Source: Mesorhizobium comanense
GTDB taxonomy: Bacteria; Pseudomonadota; Alphaproteobacteria; Rhizobiales; Rhizobiaceae
Assembly (NCBI RefSeq): GCF_005503535.1
Contig: NZ_SCNN01000013.1
Span: forward strand, 124,001-188,000
Direction: 5' to 3'
DNA length: 64,000 bases
Numbering within the stretch: the first letter of the stretch is position 1; each line of letters starts with the position of its first letter. The position numbers and the translations under genes are program-made. Shown in pieces: positions 35,250 through 44,695 of this stretch. The notes beneath the pieces are model-generated. The model did not search any database. It saw only the letters and a list, made by a program, of their open reading frames with translations, and was not told where the DNA came from.

Positions 35250-36431
35250 ATGCCTCTCGCTCTCTATGCTCTTGCCGCCGGCGCATTCGGCATCGGCGTC
35301 ACCGAATTCGTCATCATGGGTCTTCTCATCGATGTCAGCAAAGATCTCGGCGTATCGATCTCGGCTGCCGGCCAGCTCATTTCGGGCTATGCGTTGGGCG
35401 TCGTCATCGGCGCGCCGCTGCTGACCATCGCCACCGGCAACTGGCCGCGCAAGACCGTGCTTCTGGCGCTGATGGCCATCTTCACGCTTGGCAATCTCGC
35501 CTGTGCGATCGCGCCTGATTACTGGACGCTGATGGGCGCCCGCGTCATCACCGCCTTCGCCCACGGCACTTTCTTTGGTGTCGGCTCGGTGGTCGCCACC
35601 GGCCTGGTCGCACCCAACAAGAAGGCCTCGGCGATCGCGCTGATGTTCACCGGGTTGACCATCGCCAACATCCTCGGCGTGCCCTTCGGCACCTGGCTCG
35701 GCCAGGCCTTCGGCTGGCGTGCCACCTTCTGGGCCGTAACGCTGGTCGGCCTGGCGGCCTTCGCGGTGATCCTGGCTCTGGTGCCGCGCAGCAGGGAAGC
35801 GCCGGAGAAGAGCGACCTGCGTGCCGATCTTGCCGTGCTTCGCCGCACGCCGGTGCTGCTTGGCCTTGCCACCACCGTGCTCGGCTATGCCGGCGTTTTC
35901 GCCGTCTTCACCTACATCGCCCCGCTGCTGACCGAGATCACCGGCTTCAAGGAAGCCGCCGTGTCGCCGATCCTGCTCGTCTTCGGCGGCGGCCTCATCG
36001 CCGGAAATCTGCTCGGCGGCAAGGTCGCCGATCGCTGGCTGGTACCGGCGGTGCTGGGCAGCCTCGTGGTGCTGGCCGTGGTGCTGGCGACCATGAGCTT
36101 CGCCATCCACAGCCAGGTCATGGCGGTGATCTATGTCGGCCTCCTCGGTGCCGCCGCCTTCGCCACCGTGGCGCCGCTGCAGATGTGGGTGCTGGAGAAG
36201 GCGCAAGGGGCGGGTCAGAGCCTCGCCTCCTCCTTCAACATCGCCGCCTTCAACCTCGGCAATGCCGCCGGTGCCTGGCTTGGCGGCGCGGTGATTGCCC
36301 ATGGCCTTGGGCTGGGCTCGCTGACCTGGATCGCCGCCCTGTTGCCGGTCGCGGCACTCGGCATCGCTGCCCTCGGGCTGCGTCTTGATCGCACACCGGC
36401 GCTCGCCGCGCTGGCCTGCGTCCGTTCATAA
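35250..36431 (+). CDS. MFS transporter, arabinose efflux/AraJ type
   Basis: Drug/proton or sugar efflux permease of 393 residues with about 12 hydrophobic segments. The N-terminus MPLALYALAAGAFGIGVTEF VIMGL (split) and TM motif ISGYALGVVIGAPLLT are typical of AraJ/YdhP-like MFS proteins; the motif-A-like loop is NWPRKTVLL. It is probably activated or repressed by the divergent LysR protein and may be co-transcribed with the aldo/keto reductase 37 bp downstream. The substrate cannot be read. Confidence 0.92.
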   Translation: MPLALYALAAGAFGIGVTEFVIMGLLIDVSKDLGVSISAAGQLISGYALGVVIGAPLLTIATGNWPRKTVLLALMAIFTLGNLACAIAPDYWTLMGARVITAFAHGTFFGVGSVVATGLVAPNKKASAIALMFTGLTIANILGVPFGTWLGQAFGWRATFWAVTLVGLAAFAVILALVPRSREAPEKSDLRADLAVLRRTPVLLGLATTVLGYAGVFAVFTYIAPLLTEITGFKEAAVSPILLVFGGGLIAGNLLGGKVADRWLVPAVLGSLVVLAVVLATMSFAIHSQVMAVIYVGLLGAAAFATVAPLQMWVLEKAQGAGQSLASSFNIAAFNLGNAAGAWLGGAVIAHGLGLGSLTWIAALLPVAALGIAALGLRLDRTPALAALACVRS

Positions 36432-36468
36432 ACCCCGCATATCAGCCTTCGACATCAAGGAGCATGAA

Positions 36469-37503
36469 ATGGACTATCGACGTTTGGGCGCATCGGGCCT
36501 GAAAGTGCCCGCACTCTCCTTCGGCGCCGGAACCTTCGGCGGTTCCGGGCCGCTGTTCGGCGCCTGGGGCAACAGCGACGCCAGGGAAGCGCGCCGGCTG
36601 GTCGACATCTGCCTGGAGGCGGGCGTCAACCTCTTCGACACGGCGGACGTCTATTCGAACGGTGCGTCGGAAGAAGTGCTTGGCGACGCCATCAAGGGAC
36701 GCCGCGACGCCGTGCTGATCTCGACCAAGACGTCACTGCCGATGGGCGACGGGCCGGCTGACTACGGCTCGTCGCGCTCACGCCTGATCAAGTCCGTCGA
36801 CGCCGCCTTGAAGCGCCTCGGCACCGACTACATCGACCTGTTGCAGCTGCACGCCTTCGATGCCGGCACGCCGGTCGAGGAGGTGCTGTCGACGCTCGAC
36901 GATCTCGTGCGCGCCGGCAAGCTGCGCTATGTCGGCGTCTCCAATTTCTCCGGCTGGCAGGTTATGAAGTCGCTGGCCGAAGCCGACAAGCACGGCTATC
37001 CCCGCTACGCCGCGCACCAGGTCTATTATTCTCTTCTCGGCCGCGACTATGAATGGGAGTTGATGCCGCTCGGCCTCGACCAGGGCGTCGGCGCCCTTGT
37101 GTGGAGCCCGCTCGGCTGGGGCCGCCTGACCGGCAAGATCCGCCGCGGCCAGCCTCTGCCGGAAAAGAGCCGGCTGCACGAAACGGCAAGCTTCGGACCA
37201 CCGGTCGAGGACGAGCATCTCTATCGGGTGATGGATGCACTCGATGCGGTGGCAAAGGAAACCGGCAGGACCGTGCCGCAGATCGCCATCAACTGGCTGT
37301 TGCGGCGCCCGACCGTTTCCTCCGTCATCATCGGCGCCCGCAACGAGGAGCAACTGCGCCAGAACCTCGGCGCGATCGGTTGGTCGCTGACGCCGGAGCA
37401 GATGAAAAAGCTGGATGCGGCAAGCGAGGTGACGGCGCCCTACCCGTATTTTCCTTATCGCCGCCAGGAAGGGTTCGCTCGGCTCAATCCGCCGGCGGTT
37501 TGA
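36469..37503 (+). CDS. Aldo/keto reductase
   Basis: A 344-residue aldo/keto reductase. The tetrad is NLFDTADVYSNGASEE (Asp, Tyr), LISTKTSLPM (Lys) and LLQLHAFD (His); the cofactor pocket is SVIIGARNEEQLRQNL. AAGGAG lies upstream, 8 bp before the ATG at 36469. It follows an MFS exporter by 37 bp, so the pair plus the divergent LysR gene may form a stress or detoxification unit. Confidence 0.94.
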   Translation: MDYRRLGASGLKVPALSFGAGTFGGSGPLFGAWGNSDAREARRLVDICLEAGVNLFDTADVYSNGASEEVLGDAIKGRRDAVLISTKTSLPMGDGPADYGSSRSRLIKSVDAALKRLGTDYIDLLQLHAFDAGTPVEEVLSTLDDLVRAGKLRYVGVSNFSGWQVMKSLAEADKHGYPRYAAHQVYYSLLGRDYEWELMPLGLDQGVGALVWSPLGWGRLTGKIRRGQPLPEKSRLHETASFGPPVEDEHLYRVMDALDAVAKETGRTVPQIAINWLLRRPTVSSVIIGARNEEQLRQNLGAIGWSLTPEQMKKLDAASEVTAPYPYFPYRRQEGFARLNPPAV

Positions 37504-37524
37504 GGGGGGGCGTTGAAGCTGCCA

Positions 37525-37698
37525 ATCTCCCCCCTTGGGGGGGAGATGTCCGGCAGGACAGAGAGGGGTGTGAAGGAACGCAACGTCGACTAGAACTTCT
37601 AGCCACGAACGGTTTCGTGGACAGTAAAATCGCCGAGACGCTGGCGGAACAGCACCCCTCTCTGCCCTGCCGGGCATCTCCCCCGCAAGGGGGGAGAT
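37525..37698. repeat. Long inverted intergenic repeat
   Basis: The arm at 37525-37570 (ATCTCCCCCCTTG, GGCAGGACAGAGAGGGGTG) is the near-perfect reverse complement of the arm at 37653-37698 (CACCCCTCTCTGCCCTGCCG, GGGGGGAGAT). Between them are two perfect small hairpins: CTAGAACTTCTAG (37590-37602) and CCACGAA/TTCGTGG (37603-37620). This is a rhizobial-type intergenic element; it can also serve as a terminator for the convergent genes. Confidence 0.85.
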
Positions 37699-37715
37699 CA
37701 GCTCTCCCACCACCC

Positions 37716-37988
37716 CTAATGCACCAAAAACTCCCCATCCACCTTGCGCCACTCATTCGGCGCGATCAGCTTCTGGTGGGTGTAGCAGACCGAATGCAGC
37801 GGCCCGTCGAGCTTGGCCTTCCAGAACTCGATGAACTTGATCAGCACCGGAAATCGCGGAGCGATGTCATAGTCCTGCCAGATGAAGCTCTGCAGCAGGT
37901 GCGGGTGGTCGGGGAAGTGATAAAGAATCTTGGCCGTGGTCAAGCCATAGCCCTTGAGCATCAGGTCCATTTCTGTGTGGTCGCGCAT
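37716..37988 (-). CDS. usg: usg protein
   Basis: A 90-residue conserved alphaproteobacterial protein of unknown function. LKGYGLTTAKILYHFPDHPH, LLQSFIWQDYDIAPRFPVL, EFWKAKLDGPLHSVCYTHQK and NEWRKVDGEF match the small usg family closely. No signal or membrane segment is seen. It stands alone between a repeat and the acs promoter region. The family name is historical and does not indicate a role. Confidence 0.9.
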   Translation of the reverse strand: MRDHTEMDLMLKGYGLTTAKILYHFPDHPHLLQSFIWQDYDIAPRFPVLIKFIEFWKAKLDGPLHSVCYTHQKLIAPNEWRKVDGEFLVH

Positions 37989-38303
37989 GGCAGTCCCCTT
38001 GGGGTCGTCCTGGTTGATTCTCCTTTCCTCCCAACGCAGGATTGTGCGCGCGGTTACTTAACTGTCTATTGATTTTTGTTGATTCAAAACTGCTTTTCCC
38101 TCGCTAAAACATGCATTTAGCAGCGATGCCGAGGGAGTGCTGACAGCCCCTGGCAAAGACGCTGCGGCATCCCGCCGCGCGAATCCAACGTCTAATGTTG
38201 CCGTCGTCGCGGAACTGTTAATAATGCGCCCGAATTCGCGGCCGCTTCGCCGCGATCCCGCCGGCGTTCAAGCCGGTTGATTGGTTCGGGAGGAAAGTCA
38301 GGA
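37989..38303. other. usg-acs divergent spacer
   Basis: 315 bp without a convincing gene. It is AT-richer than its surroundings at 38055-38120 (runs around TTTTTGTTGATTC) and probably carries the promoters of usg and acs. I see no riboswitch or clear operator. Confidence 0.5.
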
Positions 38304-40258
<1,955 letters not shown>

Positions 40259-40259
<1 letters not shown>

Positions 40260-41008
40260 TGACCGGCGAGGCCGCACTTGGCACCGTCAGCCAGCTCTGG
40301 CGCTACCCGGCGAGTTCGCTCGCCGGCGAGCGCCAGGACGCGATGTCGGTCGCTCAGGCCGGGATCGAGGGCGACCGCATGTTCGGCCTCGTCGATGCCT
40401 CGGACAACGAGATTGCGCGGCCCGACCGCGAGGCGAAGTGGCACAAGGTGCCGCGCATCCGAACCCGGCTCACCAATGACCGTGGCCTGGAGATCGCCGT
40501 CCCCGGCGGCGGCTGGCTGAGCGCACCCAGCGCCGAATGCGATCGCGCCGTGTCCGCCTATCTCGGCTTTCCGGCCTCGCTCCGGCCGTTCGGCCGGGAA
40601 AATGCGCCGGCGGCCTATGCCGGTCCGATGACGCAAGCGCGCTACAACAAGGCGCCGATCCACCTCCTGACCACGGCATCGCTGACGCGGCTGAAGGCAT
40701 TGCATCCCGACGGCGCCGCCGATCCGCGCCGCTTCCGCCCCAACATCGTCGTCGACATGGCTGATGTCGAAGGCTCGTTTCCCGAAACCGAATGGATCGG
40801 CCGCAAGCTCGCCATAGGCGACCTGCACCTGACCATCTCCGAGCCGTGCCGGCGCTGCGGCTTCACCATCATCGCGCAGGACGGTTTCGACCACGACCCC
40901 GGCATCCTGCGCAACCTGGTCCGCCACAACGCGCACAATCTCGGCGTCTACTGCACGGTCGACCAGCCGGCGCGCGTCGAGATCGGCGCGGCGATGCGGT
41001 TCGTCTGA
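40259..41008 (+). CDS. MOSC domain-containing protein
   Basis: A 249-residue protein with an N-terminal beta-barrel MOSC_N-like part (SQLWRYPASSLAGERQDAMS, GIEGDRMFGLVD) and a C-terminal MOSC domain: RFRPNIVVDM, WIGRKLAIGDLHLTISEPCR, the conserved Cys in EPCRRCGFTII and NLGVYC. MOSC proteins are thought to handle sulfur for molybdenum cofactor or detoxify N-hydroxylated bases. It overlaps acs by one base (TGATG) and is probably co-translated; a functional link to acetate use is not evident. Confidence 0.88.
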
Positions 41009-41117
41009 CGGCATTCCCCGCCCTGTAATACGCGTGACAGAAAACCGCGTCATACAGCCCCTCGGCGCGATCCGTCCTGCTGCCCGACACCTTGAAATCC
41101 CATCGATCGGAGTGCTG

Positions 41118-41936
41118 ATGACTTCCCTGCCCGTTCTTGGCGCCGCCATGACCCTCAACGATCTCGAAATCCATCGTGACTGGCTTTTCGAAAAACAGCG
41201 CGACCTGGAACTGCAGAGCTTTGCGGAGGCTGACGTCCTCAACGGTGATTGGGCGCCGCTTGCCGCCCGCGCCAACAAGCTTCTCGACGGACATGAAGGC
41301 CGGCTCGGCATTCACGGGCCTTTCTGGGGCTTCACCATTGCCTCGCAGGATCCCGACATCCGCGCTGTCGTCAGCAAGCGTCTGGTCCAGGGCATCGAGG
41401 TCTGCGCCGCCATCGGCGCGACGCATATGGTCGTCCACAGCCCCTACACGACCTGGTCCTACAACAACCTCGACAACAATCCCGGTGAGCGGGAGAAGAT
41501 CATCGAATACTGCCATCTGACATTGCGCGATGCCGTCGGGCAGGCCGAGAACATCGGCTGCACCATGGTTCTGGAAAACATCGAGGACAAGGACCCGCAC
41601 ATCCGCGTGGCGCTGGCCGACAGCTTCAACTCCCCTGCCGTCGCCGTCTCGATCGACACTGGCCATGCCTATTATGCGCATGGCTCGACCGGTGCTCCGC
41701 CGGTCGATTACTACGTGCATGCCGCCGGCAACCGGCTGCGCCACGTCCACCTCCAGGATGCCGACGGCTATGCCGACCGGCATTGGAGCCTCGGCGAAGG
41801 GACCATCCAGTGGCGCTCGGTCTTCGCAGCGCTGGCGAAGCTCGACAGCAATCCGCGCCTGATCATCGAGATCAAGGACAAGTCGAAAATACCGGCCTCG
41901 GCCGCCTACATCGCCTCGCTCGGCCTGGCTGAGTAG
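41118..41936 (+). CDS. Sugar phosphate isomerase/epimerase family TIM-barrel protein
   Basis: A 272-residue AP-endonuclease-2/xylose-isomerase-like TIM barrel. Metal-ligand segments are visible: GIHGPFWGF, MVVHSPYTTW, TMVLENIEDKDP, VSIDTGHAYYA, HVHLQDADGYADRHWSLGEG and LIIEIKDK. The ATG at 41118 has GGAG 6 bp upstream and gives the expected N-terminus. It could be a sugar isomerase, epimerase or a myo-inositol-type dehydratase relative; no pathway genes lie nearby. Confidence 0.82.
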   Translation: MTSLPVLGAAMTLNDLEIHRDWLFEKQRDLELQSFAEADVLNGDWAPLAARANKLLDGHEGRLGIHGPFWGFTIASQDPDIRAVVSKRLVQGIEVCAAIGATHMVVHSPYTTWSYNNLDNNPGEREKIIEYCHLTLRDAVGQAENIGCTMVLENIEDKDPHIRVALADSFNSPAVAVSIDTGHAYYAHGSTGAPPVDYYVHAAGNRLRHVHLQDADGYADRHWSLGEGTIQWRSVFAALAKLDSNPRLIIEIKDKSKIPASAAYIASLGLAE

Positions 41937-42058
41937 CGGGCGGACAACTCGCTCGCCATAGCCGCGCCTTCGCTTCGCCGCCCCTCGTCAGTGTCAATCG
42001 GGCCACCAGATTGCCACATCAATCGGATGAGTGAGGTCGATCAGAAGGAGGCGAAGCC

Positions 42059-42874
42059 ATGCGTCGATTGAATCTTGCCCTGGCGCTGGCGATCTTCTGG
42101 CCCGCGCCCCTGGCTGTCGCAGGCGAAACTGCCGCCGACCCCGGCAAGCAGGCATCGCCCAACGGGCTTCCGGCCAACGCAGTCGCGGACTATCAGCTTG
42201 GCGGCGCCTACGAACCGCCGGCAGGGGTAAACGTCGTTGTACGCGACAGCAGCGCCGCGCCGGCTTCGGGGCTCTACAGCATCTGCTATGTGAACGGCTT
42301 CCAGACTCAGCCGGCGACGCAATGGCCTGCGGATCTGCTTGTTGCGGATCGAGCGGGACAGCCTCTCGCCGACCCCGATTGGCCGGACGAATACCTGCTG
42401 AACATATCCTCGCAAAAGCTTCGGCAGCGAATCCTGGGGCGTCTCACTGAAACCATCTCCAGATGTGCGCGGGCCGGCTTCAACGCCGCCGAGTTCGACA
42501 ATCTCGATTCGTACACGAGATCGAAAGGTGCCTTGAAGAAAGCGGACGCGCTGGCCCTCGCCCTGTTGCTGGTGCGCACGGCGCACGAAAGCGGGCTCGC
42601 TGCTGGACAAAAGAACACGCCGCAGCTGACTGAAAAAGATCGGCAGGGGATCGGCTTCGACTTCGCGATCGCCGAGGAGTGTCACCGATACGACGAGTGC
42701 AAGGCCTACACCCGTTTCTATGGCAACAAGGTCATCGACATCGAGTACACCGACAATCTCCGGGGCTCGTTCTCGGATGTGTGTGCGGATCCTACGATCC
42801 CGCGCAACACGATATTGCGCGACCGCAAACTCTCGCCGGCGACGCACCGGCAATATCATTTCGAGCATTGTTGA
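42059..42874 (+). CDS. Exported GH114-like (endo-alpha-1,4-polygalactosaminidase family) protein
   Basis: A 271-residue secreted protein: signal peptide MRRLNLALALAIFWPAPLAVAG (cleavage about 21-22), then a TIM-barrel of the GH114/TM1410 type. Family segments are VADYQLGGAY, GLYSICYVNGFQTQ, DEYLLNISSQKLRQRI, the acidic AGFNAAEFDNLDSYTR (probable catalytic region) and FAIAEECHRYDEC. Characterised relatives cut galactosamine-containing exopolysaccharide, but many family members are uncharacterised. It has GGAGG upstream of the ATG and stands alone. Confidence 0.8.
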   Translation: MRRLNLALALAIFWPAPLAVAGETAADPGKQASPNGLPANAVADYQLGGAYEPPAGVNVVVRDSSAAPASGLYSICYVNGFQTQPATQWPADLLVADRAGQPLADPDWPDEYLLNISSQKLRQRILGRLTETISRCARAGFNAAEFDNLDSYTRSKGALKKADALALALLLVRTAHESGLAAGQKNTPQLTEKDRQGIGFDFAIAEECHRYDECKAYTRFYGNKVIDIEYTDNLRGSFSDVCADPTIPRNTILRDRKLSPATHRQYHFEHC

Positions 42875-42929
42875 TGCTCCGGCAGCGCGCACATCTTTGC
42901 CAGCCTGAATGCATCGACAGGGCGGGGCG

Positions 42930-44192
42930 CTACCGGTACAAATCAGCCCGCGTCGGCGGCAGGCCGCTCGGACCGCGTGCCCGCCTGGTGGCGACAGTCT
43001 GGAATATCTGCGCCGAGCCCCGATCGAAGGTGATCGAGCAGCCGGTGAGATAAAGCAGCCAGAGCCGCGCACGCGGTTCGCCGACCTCGGCGATCGCCTC
43101 GGTGAAGCGGGCATGCAGGCGTTCGGCCCATAGCCTGCAGGTGCACGCATAATGTTCGCGCAGATTCTCGACATCGGCGACGAGAAAGCCATGGGCCTCG
43201 AGATTGCCCAATGTCATGCCGATCGTGTCGACCTCGCCGCCGGGAAAGATGTATTTGATCAGCGCCTTGTACTCCGCGCCCTTGCGCAGGGTCTTCCTCG
43301 TGCCGCCCTTGCCGCGCCGCGTGATGGCGTGATGCAGGTAGATGCCGCCGGGCTTCAGCAGGCGGTGCACGGTCGAAAAGTAGGTGGCGTGATTGGCGAT
43401 GCCGACCGCCTCGAACATGCCGATCGACGAGATCTTGTCGTAGCTGCCGTCGAGCTCGGTGTAGGATTTGATGTCGATGGTGATCCTGTCCTCCAGCCCC
43501 TCGGCGCGTATGCGTTCGCGCGCCAGTCGGGTCTGTTCTTCCGAAAGCGAGACACCGTGACCGATGGCGCCGTAATGCTTGGCGGCATGGATCAGCATGG
43601 CGCCCCAGCCGCAACCTATGTCGAGCAGCCGGTCGCCCGGCCTCAGCCTCAGCTTGCGGCAGATGTGGTCGAGCTTGTCCTTCTGCGCTTCGTCGATGCC
43701 TTTGGCGAAATCGGTGAAGTAGGCGCAGGTGTAGACCATGCGCTCGTCGAGGAAGAGCCGGTAGAATTCATTCGAAATGTCGTAGTGGTGCTCGATCGCC
43801 TTCTTGTTCGAACCGCTGACGAAGGGGTTTTGCCCTGTGAGATCGGCCCGTTTCGTCATTTGCCGTCGGGAGAAGAGCACCGCGGGCAGGTCGCGCAGGA
43901 TCGCCAGCTTCGGTAGCGACTTGAGACGCAGCTTGCCTTTCGACGGCAGTGCGTAGAGGTCGAATATCGACCCGCCTTCGACGTCGATGGTCTTGGCGAT
44001 CCACATTTCCACCAGGGTCGAGAAATTCGGCCGGCGGGCCAGTTGCCAGACGATGTCCTGGTCGTTGATGGCCAGCACCGGGCCGGCGGACGGACCGATA
44101 CGCTCGCCGGTCCACAGCCGGACGGCAAAACCCGGCTTCAGCGCTTCGACGACGGTCCGAACGATGCGTGCCGCCTTGTCGGCTGCATCCAT
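42930..44192 (-). CDS. Cyclopropane-fatty-acyl-phospholipid synthase family methyltransferase
   Basis: SAM-dependent methyltransferase of 420 residues. SAM site LLDIGCGWGAMLIHAAKHYG, HGVSLSEEQTRLARER, the family stretch EHHYDISNEFYRLFLDERMV and YTCAYF, and SSIGMFEAVG are those of CFA synthases, which add a methylene bridge to unsaturated phospholipid acyl chains at the inner membrane. The ATG at 44192 has AGGAG five bases upstream; a GTG two codons earlier is less likely. It is divergent from the small-ORF unit at 44.3-44.6 kb. Rhizobia carry several paralogues, so the exact product is uncertain. Confidence 0.92.
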   Translation of the reverse strand: MDAADKAARIVRTVVEALKPGFAVRLWTGERIGPSAGPVLAINDQDIVWQLARRPNFSTLVEMWIAKTIDVEGGSIFDLYALPSKGKLRLKSLPKLAILRDLPAVLFSRRQMTKRADLTGQNPFVSGSNKKAIEHHYDISNEFYRLFLDERMVYTCAYFTDFAKGIDEAQKDKLDHICRKLRLRPGDRLLDIGCGWGAMLIHAAKHYGAIGHGVSLSEEQTRLARERIRAEGLEDRITIDIKSYTELDGSYDKISSIGMFEAVGIANHATYFSTVHRLLKPGGIYLHHAITRRGKGGTRKTLRKGAEYKALIKYIFPGGEVDTIGMTLGNLEAHGFLVADVENLREHYACTCRLWAERLHARFTEAIAEVGEPRARLWLLYLTGCSITFDRGSAQIFQTVATRRARGPSGLPPTRADLYR

Positions 44193-44417
44193 GCCCACTC
44201 CTCACGACCGATGATCCCGGCCATGATCTTGGCGGTTTGATCGCCTCGCCGCAACCCCTGCGTCGGCTGGCTCGGCGCACGTACGAGTGTTTCACTCCCG
44301 ACACACTTGAACGGCTTCAGCACGCCTCAGCGGGCGTCGTTGAAAGGAGCACTTGCCAAAGCGCGGGAAACACCCCACCTTGGGGTCGTGTTCAACGAAC
44401 TGAAAGGAGGTGATCCG

Positions 44418-44489
44418 ATGTCGAGTGATTTCGTTTTCCAGAACGTGGCCTCAGCGGATTGCCCTTTCGGGAAGCAGACTTCCCGTTAA
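44418..44489 (+). CDS. Small ORF of 23 codons with a full-length Shine-Dalgarno
   Basis: Encodes MSSDFVFQNVASADCPFGKQ followed by TSR and stop. The 15 bases GAAAGGAGGTGATCC (44402-44416) directly upstream are complementary to the entire 3' tail of alphaproteobacterial 16S rRNA, much longer than usual. The last codons lie in the hairpin CGGGAAG/CTTCCCG that also contains the stop, so translation and folding would interfere. No known family was recognised. It may be a leader peptide, a translated sRNA or a ribosome-sequestering element. Confidence 0.5.
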   Translation: MSSDFVFQNVASADCPFGKQTSR

Positions 44490-44542
44490 GGCGCGAGAAG
44501 CGCGGCGAGTAGCCCGAAGGGGTTGCCGCCAGGAGCCGCGCC

Positions 44543-44695
44543 ATGGACGGAAACACGGAAGGCCGCCGGCTTCGAAAGAAGCGGCGGCCTTTTCCTTTTT
44601 GGGCCGGGCCTTACTTCGTCAATGCCAGGGTTTCGATGTTGCGGGCGATCGTCTGGAAAGCGGTATCCAGCTCGATGCCGTCGGCTGCCTGGTAG
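44543..44695 (+). CDS. Possible second small ORF (weak)
   Basis: An ATG at 44543 has AGGAG seven bases upstream and opens a 50-codon frame starting MDGNTEGRRLRKKRRPFPFW. The frame runs through the terminator hairpin and then antisense to the VWA/Tad gene. The strongly basic RRLRKKRR stretch is encoded by the hairpin itself. If the terminator works, only its first ~19 codons would be transcribed, so it may be a truncated non-stop peptide or not a gene. Confidence 0.25.
   Translation: MDGNTEGRRLRKKRRPFPFWAGPYFVNARVSMLRAIVWKAVSSSMPSAAW
44559..44600 (+). terminator. Strong rho-independent terminator of the small-ORF unit
   Basis: AAGGCCGCC and GGCTTC, a GAAA tetraloop, then GAAGC and GGCGGCCTT form a ~14-bp stem with one bulged G, followed by TTTCCTTTTT. 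The T-tract is on the plus strand, so it terminates plus-strand transcription although both flanking large genes are on the minus strand. Confidence 0.9.

Larger units (their letters stand above)
44338..44600 (+). ncRNA. Candidate small structured transcript with small ORFs (44.34-44.60 kb)
   Basis: A plus-strand unit between two minus-strand genes, ending at a canonical terminator. Foldable elements in order: CGTTGAA (44338-44344) with TTCAACG (44391-44397) enclosing an AACAC/GTGTT stem; hairpin CGGGAAG-CAGA-CTTCCCG (44468-44485); GCGC-gagaa-GCGC just after; then the terminator. It carries a 23-codon ORF with an extreme Shine-Dalgarno. The 5' end and promoter are not located. Transcription is inferred from the terminator and ribosome-binding sites; no known RNA family was recognised. 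Confidence 0.5.
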
